Of a stretch of DNA of 64,000 nucleotides, positions 20,861 through 33,302 are shown one piece after another. This DNA comes from Metallyticus violacea (Eukaryota > Arthropoda > Insecta > Mantodea > Metallyticidae), in the NCBI GenBank assembly GCA_030762175.1, contig CM060833.1, positions 7,629,001 through 7,693,000 on the forward strand, read 5' to 3'. Numbering within the stretch: the stretch's first letter is position 1; every line of letters starts with the position of its first letter. Both the position numbers and the translations under genes were made by a program. The notes below the pieces were generated by a model. It was not told the DNA's origin, did not search any database, and saw only the letters and a list, made by a program, of their open reading frames with translations.

Positions 20861-21554
20861 GAGGGGGGGGAGGAAGTGGAACAACTTACCTCAGTGTACT
20901 TTAAGCTCAATAAAAAAATAATAAAAATTTTTTTGTTTATACACTGGCACGCATTTGTAATTGTCGAGGCAGTTCTGGCATTTTAAATGCAATGTCTGAT
21001 GGAGATTCATTACGCAAATTTTGTTTCAGCGGACGACATTATAAGGAAAGTACATTTTAAATTCCGTAGCTTGGTGAAACAAGTACCAGCCCTATTCAGA
21101 TATGAGAGCTGAGGGTGAGTTGGGCGGAAAAGGGAGGAAGGAATTTCACTCCCTCTCTAAAAGCCCGCTCAAGTATTTCATCGAGTAAATGACAGTCTCT
21201 ATGGTAGTATAATGCCAGCTCGACTTTGTCTGCGCCTTATCCTAATCCAACATCACAACTTTCAAAATGCATCACACTTGAAGGTACAAAGAGAACAATG
21301 AATTGTGAATATAACTTACAGTGTTGCAATATCAGCTAAGTTTGGCTATTTCTGACATCGATTTGGTAGAGAATTTATCTGTCGGCGATTAGCTACATAT
21401 CTTTTTGTTTGTTTGTTTTCTAAGCGAATTCCAACGCAATTTCGCTTTATCCATTATACGATTTTAGAATATTTCTTCAAATTTCCACCGATCCTGCCTA
21501 CTAGGCACCGAAAAAGACAGTAAAAAGTTCTGTATACACGCGCGCGCGTTCGTT
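20861..21554. other. Unassigned DNA
   Basis: A G run (20864-20871) is followed by sequence without coding motifs. 21420-21550 resembles the upstream part of repeat T at 47200-47280 ('tttcttcaaat', 'ctaggcaccgaaaa'). Confidence 0.35.
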
Positions 21555-21691
21555 AACGCTCTAGCGGTCGCAATTTTTGTTTTTTCTTTACGAAAATGGA
21601 CATATAACCATCAATTAACAAACCATACGTCGAGTTCGTTAACCAGCAAAATTGAACCATTGGGTATGGGGGTTAACCTAAAGCGAAAACG

Positions 21692-21727
<36 letters not shown>

Positions 21728-22670
21728 CTAGGGGCTGCAATTTTTTTTTTCTTAACAAAACTCGATATATTTCTTTAAAATAAATACTTTATGAAAATCA
21801 GGGCAATCGATGTATTAGAATTGGTGGTACCCTAAAAATCGAGTAAGGGTTAAAGGGAAATTTTAAAATATCTCCAGCGGTCGCAATTTTAAAATTTTTC
21901 ATTTAAAAAAAATAAGTAGTTTCTGAAAATCAGAGAAATCGGATCATTAGGAGTGGAGGTTTACCTGAAACCCAAAATTTAAAAGTAACTCCAGTGGCAT
22001 TAATATTTGCTTTTTTGCAATGAAACTCCATATATACCATTCAAATAAAACAAGGAAAAATAATTCCTGAAAACCAGTAAATCGGGTCATTAGGAGTGGG
22101 GGTTTACCTGAATGTTACCTTCTTCACAACAAAATTCGGTATGTACCATTTAAATAAAATTAATTTCTGAAAATTAGGGCCACTAGGAGTAAGGGCATAC
22201 TAGAGAACCGAAATTTAAAAAGCGTTCTTGCGTTTAATTTTTTCCCTTGTTGTTTTAAAATAAAAGGACCTATTAATTCATCATATAAACTGTATTTATA
22301 ACGTTACATATGTTTTATATTTAACACAATCATAGTCGTAAAGATAGCAAATGTGAAATATTAATCTAATATGTGTTTAAGAATTATATTTGTATGTAAG
22401 CACTCTCTGTAATAACCGCCAGAAAACGTTTTCGTTACATGTTAATAACATTTAAATTAAATTTCAAAGCCAATGAAAATCGATATAACTTTCGATTGTT
22501 TTTATTTACTTAGTACATTGCATTTGTTTTTGAATAGTAACGTGTTTTTGTTTATTGAAACATATGAACATCATCTTAAATACACAATGTAACTCGAAAC
22601 TCTCTGTTATTTCTCTCTATTTTAGTGAATGTAAAGATGATATCAAGGGCTCAGTTCATAAACATGGTTA
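21555..22670 (+). repeat. Repeat T copy with tandem units and distal module
   Basis: The header 'ctctagcggtcgcaattttt' and 'gttaaccagcaaaattgaac' is followed by a poly-A run at 21693-21724. Several 'ctctagg/ctccagcgg' units follow, then the module 'catataaactgtatttataa' (22272). The last 300 bp (22372-22670) is matched in reverse complement at 45000-45295. Confidence 0.75.
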
Positions 22671-23351
22671 CATTTAAAAATATTTAAAAATACGCACAGT
22701 ATAGCTTTGACTATCAGTAGTCATATGTTTAATTTAATTAATACTATACCATTAATTTTTGTAGTTTAATATCAATAACTTTTATTTATCATTCAAATAC
22801 AACTACAGAGTATATATAATAATTAACATATAACTTTTAATCCCAAACATTCTAGCCATGATAATAGTGACCGAGCCCCAATCTTCGGTTCAAATATCCA
22901 GAAGACTTTGGTTCAGTTCCTTCTATAATTCACGCCCATTTTAAAATAACAAAAAAATCACTAATACCATAAAAAACAATATTAACTAGAAACGAATTCT
23001 TACATTAATCAATAATGAAAAGCCATTAAAAATACAAATACAAACTTCAAAGGGGCCTTTACCTATCTGGCCCAGGCCTTTTTAGATATGACCCCTTATA
23101 ATTACAAACATATTTAAGTACAATATTTTATACTATCACCATTATTTAAATTCTAATGTAATTAAAATACAAAATTTCCACCTTGATGTATCTGTCCACA
23201 TTTCATCAGCAGCGGCCTACGGAATCCCAGGAGACCTGGCTCAGACCAAATTCATGGTCCTAAAATACTATTACTAAGTTCTTATTATATTACAAAATAA
23301 CTAACATATCCTACACCTTACACCATCAAAAGTTACTACCTAAACTTTCCC
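22671..23351. other. AT-rich DNA, no gene seen
   Basis: Weak tRNA-like wording near 22875-22920 ('ttggttcagttcc') is too poor to call. The rest has no motif. Confidence 0.35.
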
Positions 23352-23363
23352 AGCCCCCATACA

Positions 23364-23655
23364 GACCGCCATGGGTGACCAGAGTCGTTAAGGCGCAGAC
23401 TCGTGAGCGGAAGGTCTGGGGTTCCGAATCCCGCCAGGGCCATCCTCTCTGGTTGAGTTTTTTTTTTTTTTCAGGTTTTCCTCAGTCCTCATAACTGGCA
23501 AATGCCGGGGAGGTACCCTAAACTTAGGCCTGCAACATTTTCTTCCTTTAAAAAAAAACCCTTTCACAATAAATAATTTCATTTCATGTACAATCAGTGT
23601 CCACCGCCTGTGGTGCCTAAGTAGTAAAAACGGGTGTTAAACAGTATTAAAAAAA
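23364..23655 (+). repeat. SINE-A, full length with 12-bp target-site duplication
   Basis: It runs from the head 'gaccgccatgggtgaccaga' to the 3' end 'aaaacgggtgttaaacagta' and an A-tail. 'agcccccataca' occurs at 23352-23363 and again at 23656-23667. Confidence 0.9.
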
Positions 23656-23699
23656 AGCCCCCATACATCATAAGTCCGGGTTGTTGATTATTAGAGACC

Positions 23700-25062
23700 A
23701 AACCATAATCAATTTTATTATTTATATTCTTATTCTGATAATATATATTTTTTCCTCCCCCCCCCCTCTCTCTCTAATCTCTATATTTAACTCTCTTTTG
23801 TAGTAATTTTAATCTTCCTTCACATTTATCTCATTCTTTGCCCCAAGTATTTCTCCCGTCATTTTTTTATATTTTTATCTCCTTTGATTGCTAATATCTT
23901 CCTTATTAAATTTTATTCCGTTTCTCTTTCCAAACCCACAGTCTCCACCCCTTTGTTTGCTCACAATATAACTCATAATCATGTTTCCCACATGTGGATC
24001 ATTCATCGCCACAGATTTTTCTCAGTTCTCTTTAATCCCTTACTCCAGATCTGGTCCAAGCAAAACCTTACCTCCCTAATTTATCACAAATTTCTAGGTA
24101 CTTTTCCCTTTCCGAAACTCTTTTTATCTCCAATACATTCTCAAAGAACTCTTCTCCCTAAAGCTCGCAAAGATGTCTTGTTTCTCAATATCTTCAATTC
24201 TATCTCTCTAGAAACCCCTATATCTACATTGCTTATTTGCCCAATAGTATTTTCAACAATATCCTGGGTTTCAAGCACCGTTTCTATTTAACTTTAACAT
24301 CCATTTGACATTTATTTCCGGTATTTTCCTAAAATATACCCTTACAACCACCATATAAAATTTTCTTTCGTTATATTAACTCTCTCTGATCATTCCAACT
24401 AATATTTGCACTTTCCCGCCCATTTAACCAGCATATGTCGTATTTTCTTAGTTTAAATCTCTTCTTAAAACTATTATTTTAGATTTTCTATTGTTCATTT
24501 TAAGCCCCATTCTTTACAATAATTGTGGATAACTTCAATTGCTCTTCTTAAACCTCCACTTGTGACAGAACCGTTGATCAAGTTATCTGCAAACAATAGA
24601 GCTGTATTTCCTTGTTATTAATTACTGGTGAATGAACATTAGCACTTCGAACCCCTTCAATAATAACTGTTAAATAACACTGGGCTTAATTTGCATCCCT
24701 GTCTTACTCCTAATAAACTCTGCATGCACTCTGTTATCTCATCTCTGGAACATTTGACAGAAAATTTATTATGTAAATATATTTTTACTGTTACTTATTC
24801 CCTTCCTGTTTAACTTGATCCACAGTGCTTGTCTGTTTATAAAATCAAAAGCCTTCCCCAAATCTATATACACCATATATACCCTCTCTCTTTTGACATT
24901 TAAATACTTATCAACAATTGTTTTTAATACAAAAATATTGTCAACTGATCTTTTTCCTCTTTTGAATCCACACCGGAACTCTGATAATTCCACCCCCCCT
25001 CCTCTTTCAACCAACTCCCAATCTATATGCGAAAATTCCAGTGAAGACCTTCCCGATTACTG
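23700..25062 (-). pseudogene. Non-LTR retrotransposon reverse transcriptase, degraded
   Basis: The minus strand from 25014 reads 'ELSEFRCGFKRGKRSVDNIF', 'VYMVYIDLGKAFDFINRQAL' (RT motif A, D in DLGKAFD) and 'WIKLNRKGIS'. Further down it reads 'LLGVRQGCKLSPVLFN' (motif B, RQGCxLSPxLFN) and 'LLFADNLINGSVTSGGLRRA', where the catalytic FADD is now FADN. Then comes 'KEWGLKMNNRKSKI'. 23900-24290 continues with 'CSREIELKI', 'LCECIGDKK' and 'RRTEKNLW'-like thumb/C-terminal wording. The frame is interrupted repeatedly. It differs in sequence from the RT at 15085. Confidence 0.7.
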
Positions 25063-25118
25063 ATAATAGACATCGCTATAATTGGCTGGTTATAAATATT
25101 ACCTTTCCTTTTGTATTA

Positions 25119-25123
25119 ATCTC

Positions 25124-25169
<46 letters not shown>
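25119..25169 (+). repeat. (AAT)n microsatellite
   Basis: About 17 near-perfect ATA/AAT units lie directly upstream (in the minus sense) of the LINE RT relic. Confidence 0.9.
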
Positions 25170-25172
<3 letters not shown>

Positions 25173-25317
25173 CTAAAATGTAGTTTCCTTATTGTAATAT
25201 TTATAGATTGCAAGAATTCTAATTTTGTTCCCTTAATACTTCACAGTAATGCCATAACTCATTTCATTAATTAATAAGGCCATCAATTGAATTTTATATT
25301 CTTTTTTAATGTTACTC

Positions 25318-25420
25318 TACTAGGTGAGGAATTCGCTTAGTTTATGCAGCTATTGCGTGGCGGTGCTTTTTTGTCCCGATGTTGTGAAAGTTCCTGTTAA
25401 AGGTCATTGTTTATGCGCAT
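25318..25420 (+). repeat. Repeat T conserved module, isolated
   Basis: 'gaggaattcgcttagtttat' followed by 'attgcgtgg' matches the modules at 9720-9775 and, inverted, at 41540-41580 and 47735-47780. The tandem units are absent here. Confidence 0.55.
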
Positions 25421-25679
25421 TACAACCCCCCCCCTTTCACCATTTCATCTGTAGTTGACAGCGTTTTTCGTTAAATTTATTAAAAAGTGTAAAACAACAG
25501 TTTGCCTTGTTTATGTTTGATAACCGAGAGATCATTATAAACTCTGCTATTGCTTATTAAGGTAGTTAAATTTCTATATAGTGGTAGTTTAATAACGAAC
25601 TTATGAAACTTATGGTATGTCTCTTCAATAAATCCACTGTCGTTGTGACAGAAACTTAAAACACAAATCTCACATAGAG

Positions 25680-26640
25680 GGTCCCTATGAAAGTTTAGAG
25701 ACACTCAAACTGGGAGTGGGTAGACTCACTCAGACTGTTCCAGTTTTTTACGTACTCCCCACCACACTTTTTACACTTTCTCATCCTCAAAAACACGTAT
25801 TAAAGCACCCCTGCCACTCATTTTCCCCAAAGGTGGAAAGCTCATTTTTATATACTGCCACACCCTCTTCAGGGTTGGAAAATCGCTTTCCTCGCATGCG
25901 ATTTTTTACCGTGGGAAAGAAGAAATTATTGCATACAGCAAAGTCAGGGCTATAGGGAGGATGAATAATAAATCTGACCTCAGGAACTGGATGGTGATAT
26001 TAGCCGTGTGAGAGGGGGCGTTGTCGTGTTGAAGCAAGACCCCCCCTCAGTCCTGTCCTTGGACGGCGTTCTCGGAGCTTGTCAGACAGACTGTGGTGTG
26101 TCACTAAGCAGTAACCGCCCTTTGCTCCTCCAGAGGAATTGTGATCTTTTCTTCCCAACACTCCCGCCTCTCTTTACTTTCGTTGGTGCATCGTCATCCG
26201 GAAATATCCAAACTGCCGAGTGTTATTGGTAAATCCATGTTTCATCATCCGTGATGACGTAGAAATATGCCTTGAGTTCTCTCCGCAACAGTTCTTCACA
26301 GCATTCTATGCAGGTGCGCTTTTGTGCCTCTGTCAAAGGGAGGAAACCTTCCTGACACGAAGATGGTGATAGTGAATTGTTTTCGCGTGCCAATTTTTCC
26401 ATTGCGAAAGTAGTTTCCTCAGTCACTGTCGCGTCGGTTCTGGTGTGTAATGGTAACAATGATTTAAGAAATTACTACTACGCTTGCGCAAAGCAGGCTT
26501 GCCTTCGACCGTACCATTGTTGATTTTTCCTTGGCGGGAACGGTCGGTCGGCTCAACTTGGTACCGCGGTGTACGGAAGTCAAAATCAGCAGCTATGATT
26601 GTCGCGTATGTTCTACTTAACATTAACTCAGAAGATTCTG
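25680..26640 (-). pseudogene. mariner-like transposase M2, broken
   Basis: On the minus strand 'YFYVITDDETWIYQ' (26250-26223) is the first catalytic block. Then come 'WIFPDDDAPTKVKR' and 'LLQHDNAPSHTANITIQFL' (about 26043-25990, second catalytic Asp). 'FFPTVKNRMRGKRF' and 'YKNELSTFGENEWQGCFNTC' follow near 25890-25800. Order and spacing are those of mariner transposases. Stops and indels split the frame. The lower-coordinate end lies around 25690. The upper end meets the next relic near 26640. Confidence 0.75.
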
Positions 26641-27014
26641 GAAATGCCTTCTGTATTTTCCATACATTTCTGACATCGGCTAATGACATTATGCTCTGAA
26701 GCTACCTCTGAGAACTGGAACAGATTTCTTCACGAATGCCATGTTTCAGTTCATTAAATGTGTGTGAATTTGTCTAGTCCGCGTTTTCCTTTAAAAAGAG
26801 AAAAATCGCAGGGCGTTCAGTCGGGGGACTGAGGGCTTCTGCAAGGAGACCATGGCATCTTTGCAGAGTCCTGTTCGAAAGTCGTGAATTTACGTTCCAT
26901 TACAGTTAATTCACAGAAAAAGAATTGCAAAATATTCTGCACATACCTATTGTTTCTTTTGGCGCGTACACTCCTATCTTTTGATCATGCAAAGCTTCCT
27001 CTTGAAGCAGGTTA

Positions 27015-27015
<1 letters not shown>

Positions 27016-27052
<37 letters not shown>
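27016..27052 (+). repeat. (TA)n microsatellite
   Basis: About 17 TA units inside the transposase relic, right after the codons for the FTDES block. Confidence 0.9.
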
Positions 27053-27056
<4 letters not shown>

Positions 27057-27408
27057 TTAACATATCTACTTTGGGAGAACAAAGATTCGTCAGTTAAAAA
27101 AGAAAAAATAAATTAGGGCCAATTTCTCCGTCATGCACACTATTCAAAATACATTCACAAAATCTACACCTGGATGCAGGGTCACCCGGTTTAAGTTTTT
27201 GCACTACAGTTATTTTACAGTTTTAATTTCAGTAACTTTGTATTTACAAACCTACTTGGGAGACGAATATCAAGAAATTGTCTTGAAACAATCTCCATAC
27301 ATCACTAGCCGATCCTGTACAAACCGTAAGTAAATACTCTTTAGGAAATAGAATATTTAGTTGAACCATATTAATGTAATTAATACTCTGTATCACACCG
27401 CTTAACTG

Positions 27409-27690
27409 ACCGCCATGAGTAGCCGAGGTCGTTAAGGCGCGGGTTCGTGAGCGGTAGGTCTGGGATTCGAATCCCACCAGGAGCGTCCTCCCTGACTGAG
27501 GTTTTCTCCAGGTTTTCCTCAGTCCTCAAAAATGGCAAATGCCTGGGAGGTACCCTAAACTTAGGCTGGGAGCGCTCCCTTCCTTTAAAAAAATTCCTTT
27601 CCCAATTTATCATTACATTTCATGTATCATCAGTGTAATCGCCTGTGGTGCCTCAGTAGTAAAAACGGGCATTAAACACTACTCAAAAAA
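27409..27690 (+). repeat. SINE-A, full length
   Basis: The head is 'accgccatgagtagccgagg' with B box 'ggattcgaatcccacc'. It ends 'aaacgggcattaaacactac' plus A-run. It sits within the DUF4817 relic: the interrupted text resumes at 27710 with 'cactgtcacaaaacacgcaa', which is continuous with the flank in the uninterrupted copy near 56905. Confidence 0.9.
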
Positions 27691-27879
27691 ACTACTGAGT
27701 GTTTAATACACTGTCACAAAACACGCAAGAACACGTTCATACGTTCTTAAAATTAAACTAGTACTAACCTCCCCTCCGGCTCCCCGGCCAGTTTTCAAGC
27801 GTGGGAGCGAAACGAAAACTGCAGAACTTTGCCGACTGCACGTGGAAGCAAAATCGTTTCAGTATAAAAAGAGAGGGTG

Positions 27880-28150
27880 AAACCACATATTATTTTTTAC
27901 AATTATTTAAAAAACCACCCATCGCTCCCTGTATTCTTGTTAAGAAATGGAGAAAACTCTGACGGATATTATGTGTCAGTTTTTTAAGGGTGTGCGCGCT
28001 TGTTCTATGTCGGTTTACGGTCTGCTTTAATTTACCCCAGAGATAAAAACCGCAGTGGTTTATGTCAGGGAATTGAGAGGGGCACAAATCCCTACTAACT
28101 CTGTCCTGCGTGAACACTCAATTTATGTAAACGACACTTTGCCTGAATGA
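27880..28150 (-). pseudogene. DDE transposase C-terminus, fragment
   Basis: The minus strand reads 'FPDINHCGFYLWGKLKQTV' and 'AHTLKKLTHNIRQSF', the usual RSPDLTPCDFYLWGxLK...L..L..NIR tail of DUF4817/DDE_3 transposases. No catalytic block precedes it in this copy, so it is a truncated fragment. Confidence 0.65.
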
Positions 28151-28639
28151 ACCGCATCAGAGCCCCCTTAAAAAAGAAAATCACAGCCCGTATCAGTTGG
28201 ATCTCTAAAAGGGCGGGAGATAATCGTATTGACATGAGAGATAGCCAGTGTTGGAAAACCCTAGGGAAAAGTCCCTAGTTTTAGGGAAAATATGTTCAAC
28301 ATAGAGGAATAGGGAATTAGGCTTGTTCCTAGGGAATATTCTTTGTATTGTAATGAAAAACTTCTTTTCTTATAACTCCAATTAAATTTGTAACTATTGT
28401 TAAGCCAATTCACGTCAGAATAGTAATTTATGCACTACACAGACTACTGGACTCCAATGCGCTGACGCAACAATAGATATGAGCTTTTTTCCCTTATTTG
28501 ACAACTAATTACCAGATTTGTTTTTTCTCGTTACTGCTTCAGTACAGTATTTACTGAAAAACATTTATTCTACACATTTAGGGAAATTTTATTCATTTTT
28601 AGAGAAAATCAAGCTAGGGAAGTTCCAATGAATGTTGTT
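28151..28639. other. Unassigned AT-rich DNA
   Basis: 'tagggaaa' occurs several times in 28260-28620 (near 28262, 28281, 28310 and 28580) without a regular period. No coding signal. Confidence 0.35.
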
Positions 28640-29990
28640 GGTAGCGCTGAAGGTAGGTTTCATAAGTTTCCGGACTGATCAGGAAGCTTTTTGTGCGGGG
28701 CTATTATTGAACAGTAGGGCATTGCGGCCAATCTTATATGCGAGGTGGTATCCAGAATATTCGGAACTGGTGCTGCCGTCTGGTCAAAAACTTACTTTGA
28801 GAATAATGACCGCCGTCACCCTCGAGGTAGTTCCCTTCCACATGTACACACCGGTCCCTGCATCATTTCATCTTGAATCCCCTCAATTGTGTCGATCTGA
28901 CGTCCTTTCAACATTTTCAGTTTGGGGATTAGAGCGAAGTCGCAGGGTGCCAAATCAGGCGAGTACGGTGAGTGGGAGACAAGCCTCATGTTTTTTTTTC
29001 CCCGTCAAAAAGCTCCTAGTGAACAAGAAATTGTGACAGGGCGCATTATCGTGATGCACAAGCCAGTTCCCTTGTCGCCAAAGTTCGGACCGTCGTCTCC
29101 GCACATTTTCACAGAGCCGTCGCAAAACTCACAGTAGTACGTGAAATTCACTGTTTGATTTGGTGGGACGAATTCTTTGTGCACAATTCCTTTGGTATCA
29201 AAGAAAATGAGGAGCATGCTCTTGACTTCGCTCTTCACTTGTCTAGCTCTTTTTGGACTTGGTGAGTTCGGGCTCTTCTACAGGGAGGATTGTTGTTTTG
29301 TCTCAAGGTCATAAGCGCACATCCAGCTCTCATCGCCGGTGCTGACCCTGGACAAGAAGGTTGGGTCATCGGATACGGCCTGACAAAGCTCCGTGCCACT
29401 TCAACACGCTGCGCCTTCTGATCAGCAGTCAGGATCCTTGGCACAAATTTTGCGACGACACGATGCATGCCGCAATTCATCAGTTAAAATTCTTTGGCAT
29501 GTCCCATAACCAATTTCCACTTCATAAGCAAGGTCTTCAAGGATTCGACGTCGATCCTCACGAAAGAGGTGTTGAACTTTGGCAACAATGTCAAGCGTTG
29601 AGCAGTTTACGGGCCGGTAGGTGTGAGCATCATCTTCAACAGCTGTACGGCAGGCCCTAAACCGAACATGCCGCTCAAACACACGTATGGCTCATGCTTT
29701 GTCCCCCAAATACTTATTGAATCATTGCGAGGGTCTCCGTAGGATTTTTCCAGAGATTTGCACGGAATTTGATGCACACTCTCTGTTCTAATCTTGGATC
29801 CATCATAAAATCGCCACACACTACACACAGAGCATTATGAAAAGAATGTCAACACATCTTCCCAGCTGCATGAAACTTTACACACTCACTCATCAAATGA
29901 GCTGGTGTTGCCACCTAGCGGTACACAGCTCTGCTGCAACTACTGTCGAGATGACAGCACTAGTCCGGAATATTGTGGATACTGTTTTAT
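28640..29990 (-). mobile_element. mariner element M3, long but broken transposase
   Basis: From 29682 the minus strand reads 'MFERHVRFRACRTAVEDDAH', 'DRRRILEDLAYEVEIGYGT' and 'CQRILTDEL', then 'KFVPRILTADQKAQR' near 29450. 'STGDESWMCAYDLETKQQ' (29340-29290, first catalytic Asp) and 'SEVKSMLLIFFDTKGIVHKE' follow. 'LVHHDNAPCHN' is near 29060. The order matches mariner transposases, with indels before and after the catalytic core. Possible ends are 'ataagtttccggactgatca' near 28660 and, as reverse complement, 'atattccggactagtgctg' near 29970, but the TIR match is weak. Confidence 0.75.
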
Positions 29991-32114
29991 ACTTTATCTT
30001 AATTTTAGCCTCAGTGCGATATACCCAGGCTATAGTCAAGAAACTTGCAATAATTTCACGTTATATTCCATTTAGAATTTATATAAAGATAAAAAAGTAT
30101 AGATAAAAAAAAGTATAGTTACCTACTTGCGTACAAGGGCTGTCCAAAGAATGGTCATATTTTTTTTTCACAGGCATAATTTATTGCCTAAATTTACTTT
30201 ACAATATTTTGTTAGCTTAATACATAATGTACAACTGGTACAAGTTTCATTGTTGTCAGCTCCGGTTTTGCATGTGACATGTTTGCAAGTTGACACTAGT
30301 TCAATGGAGGTGATACAGTTGGTCTCCCGTTTAAAGTTAAACTAAGGACCAATCAAAAAGCTGATAGTTTCAGCAAAATTGTGTGGCAAATATGGGGGAG
30401 CTTCGTTAGCCTATGAGAAAGTGTAACACAATAAGGGCGGGAAAAATTAGCGTCACTCCTCGCGTAGGAGCGTCGATTCTTTTTGAGTATTTAAGGACCG
30501 GACTGCCTCTGAAATCACACAGTTTCATATTCTCCAGCGCTTCAGCTCCGTGTCCGCCGCGTCGCCCGGCAGTCCAGGGAAGAATGGCGTAAGTCCGCGG
30601 TTTCAAGCCCAACATCGTCGAGACACGTACATTAATCATAAAGCGAGCTATTTGAATGAACAATTGCGCTGCGCTACAGCATCACTACAGCAGCATTTCC
30701 TTAGTATTAGGCTCTAATTTGGCGAATATAACATATCCACTTGTCTGCTAAACCCGCAAGAACGCCCAACAGCGCATAACGAAACTTTGTTCACCATCGC
30801 CTTCCGCCTTTAATTTACCTAAACTCAGTACCGGCATGCTTGCAGCTCGCAACATATAGTGGAGATCATCAACGCGAGGGGCAACTGGTGGTGAACAGCA
30901 TTTATTTCGAGAACTGCTGGCACTATTTAATCAAGATTTCAGATTTCGATGCTTGGTGTTCTTATTTCGGAGTTGCCACAATCAATAATGCAAAAGAAAC
31001 TGTTTTAAAACTTTTGCAGGTAAAAGTTGACATTTTTTGGGCATAGAAATGCTAATTCAAGTATGTTGAAAAGTGACACGACTCTAAAATAAGTTAGGCC
31101 AGTTAGTTTGCCGATCAATACTGCAATAATTCCTCCTCCGCTTACAAAACATTGTAAAGATTTTTTCTTGTCGTGGAAAGTCACTTGATTAACAATATTA
31201 GATTTCTAGGCACTCCAATAACGGCTGTAACCATGGAGGTGAAACCAAGCTGCGTCCGAGAAAAATTAAATTTGGGTCAATTTCTTGGAGGATTCACTTA
31301 CAAAATGTGCGCCTTGTTATTGGGTCATCCGGTTGAAGCTGGGGTATGACAGTTATAAAAAAACAACCTTTCACGTAACCAAAAGAAAATCCTGTCTGTT
31401 ATAAAAGGCGCCAAAGGGATTTTTAGGCATATTTTCAAAGGAAAAAAAAAAAACGCAATGTCATCTCTACTTCGGTAAGAACTCTAAGCTCCTCTCCCCA
31501 CTTTCTTAGCCTCAATGCTTCCTCTCTGCTGAAATTTATAGCACGTGTTTACGACTTGAGAGCTTTATACCAGACTCAGGGATTTTCCGATCCGACCCTG
31601 GCACACACACACACTCGTTATGCAGCACGGAATTGGACTGAGACAAAACAGCCTCTGCTATTGTATTATACAAGGACAAATTCAATTATTTAAATCAAGA
31701 ACTTTTTCAATTCCCGGGTCAATGGCTCACTGGAACCACAAAAATATGCGCGCAACACAAGCGTTCATTAATTCCTGCTTCATCCAAGACCGACTTAACT
31801 ACCCAAACCACAACACAGAAAAAAAAATGGCGGCCGTCGTCGCCCTATTACTACTAATAGCAAATATAATAATTTTATACAGTATTATTTTTACAAGATA
31901 ACATTGTTTGTCATTATAAAATATTTCCATGGGTTTTAAGAATATAAAATTGTTGACAAGCAATATTTCTGATATGTAAAAGAAGCATAAAATAATATGA
32001 ATTAGGCTTACATAAAATCATCCTTGTACAAAAAAAATTACTTAATTGCATTAAGTAATGAATACCACTACCACTACTACTAACACCAATATTCATAAAT
32101 AAGAATAACTTAAG
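29991..32114. other. No gene recognised
   Basis: 'gtacaagggctgtccaaaga' at 30131 looks like one mariner-type end, without a partner or transposase nearby. The stretch 30520-30600 is GC-richer, with nothing identifiable. The (CA)n near 31600 and other short frames give no motif. Confidence 0.35.
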
Positions 32115-32466
32115 CAAGTGTCTTTCATTAGTACAACGTCATAAAATTATTTTAAGCAAATTTACTGCAGTCAAAAATTAATATGTAATTTAAACACACC
32201 TGCATTTATATATAGATTTTTCTCAGGGGTTTATTTTTATTTTTTTATTTATTTTTGAATAATGTTTAACACCCGTTTTTACTACTGAAGCAAGTATTTT
32301 TCATTACTGTAACGTGCATACAATTATTTTAAGCAAATTTACTAGAGTCACAAATTAATGTATACTTTAAACATACCTGCATTTATATACAGACTTGTTT
32401 TGGGGGTTTATTTTTATTTTTTTATTTTATTTTTTTAATAGTGTTTAACGCCCGTTTTTACTACTG
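32115..32466 (+). repeat. Direct tandem duplication, 176-bp unit
   Basis: Units start at 32115 ('caagtgtctttcatta') and 32291 ('caagtatttttcatta'). They share 'aattattttaagcaaattta', 'acctgcatttatata' and 'ggtttatttttattttttta'. Both end in the inverted SINE-A 3' end ('gtttaacgcccgtttttac'). The second copy continues into a full SINE-A, so the duplication took place after that SINE inserted. Confidence 0.8.
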
Positions 32467-32712
32467 AGCTATGAAGGCGGTGGACACTGATGATATGCGA
32501 GATAAAATTATCAATTGGGAAAGTGTTTTTTTTTTTTTTATTTTGTTAGGAAGGAAGCGTTCCCGGCCTAAGCAAAGGGTAGTTTCCTGGCATTTGCCAT
32601 TTATGAAGATTGAGGAAAACCTGAAAAAAAAAAAAACCTCAGTCAGGGAGAACGGTCCTGGTGGGAATTGAACTGCAGACCTGAAGCTCACGATTCAGCG
32701 GCTGTCAGCGAG
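32434..32712 (-). repeat. SINE-A, near full length
   Basis: The inverted tail is 'tgtttaacgcccgtttttac', then 'gatgatatgcgagataaaat', a T-run, 'cctggcatttgccatttatg' and the head 'cctggtgggaattgaactgc'. The extreme 5' head is diverged. Confidence 0.8.
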
Positions 32713-32716
32713 TCGC

Positions 32717-32721
<5 letters not shown>

Positions 32722-32783
<62 letters not shown>
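32722..32783 (+). repeat. Compound (TA)n(TG)n microsatellite
   Basis: About 18 TA units are followed directly by about 12 TG units, immediately beside the SINE-A 5' end. Confidence 0.9.
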
Positions 32784-33062
32784 ACACATACACACAATCC
32801 TTTCTACAAATAGAACCAACAATTATCACCAAACTGCTGAAAAAGAAAATGTAATGCAAAATACAATTTACATTATGTATATATAAAGAAAAAGTTACAG
32901 CCCATATCAAGAGCTCGCTGAATTTGATTTATATAAGAAAGTTTCAATTGTTCCGATGTAAAAATTTATTTTACCAGCTTTCTCTATTTCAAATCATAGT
33001 CTAGTGGTAAACTTTCCTTGACAACGTTCATTAATGAAGTCACTTTCAACGAACAAAATTTA

Positions 33063-33127
<65 letters not shown>

Positions 33128-33260
33128 GGCAAAGCAAGCCACCAAATTATTTGCCCCATATGTTACATTTTAAATCCTTACTTCCTCTTCTCTCTAAGAT
33201 CGAACTGAACTTCTCCATAGGCAAGCACAAATCTTTAATACACTAACTTAGATGTGACAG

Positions 33261-33302
<42 letters not shown>

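Larger units (their letters stand above)
26640..27770 (-). pseudogene. DUF4817-type transposon relic with SINE-A inside
   Basis: Read downward on the minus strand, 'RLFQDNFLIFVSQVG' (27310-27250) is a DUF4817 HTH remnant. 'VVQKLKPGDPASRCRF' and 'ILNSVHDGEI' follow, then 'FTDESLFSQSRYVNS' (about 27085-27055, first catalytic Asp). 'ALHDQKIGVY', 'NILQFFF'-like wording and 'SRCQKCMEN' near 26670 (usual RCQKCxxxxGGHFEH) complete it. A (TA)n tract and a SINE-A copy interrupt it. The HTH part is closely similar to 56740-56900. Confidence 0.7.

Noticed and set aside
24769..25014. Minus-strand frame as an intact host gene
   Set aside because: The text is reverse transcriptase motif A of a LINE, and it is followed by stops and a mutated catalytic FADD.
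33034..33246. Poly-Tyr frame through the ATT microsatellite
   Set aside because: Simple-sequence translation, not a gene. The same applies to frames across (TA)n/(TG)n at 32668-32910 and across the AAT tract at 38762-38983.
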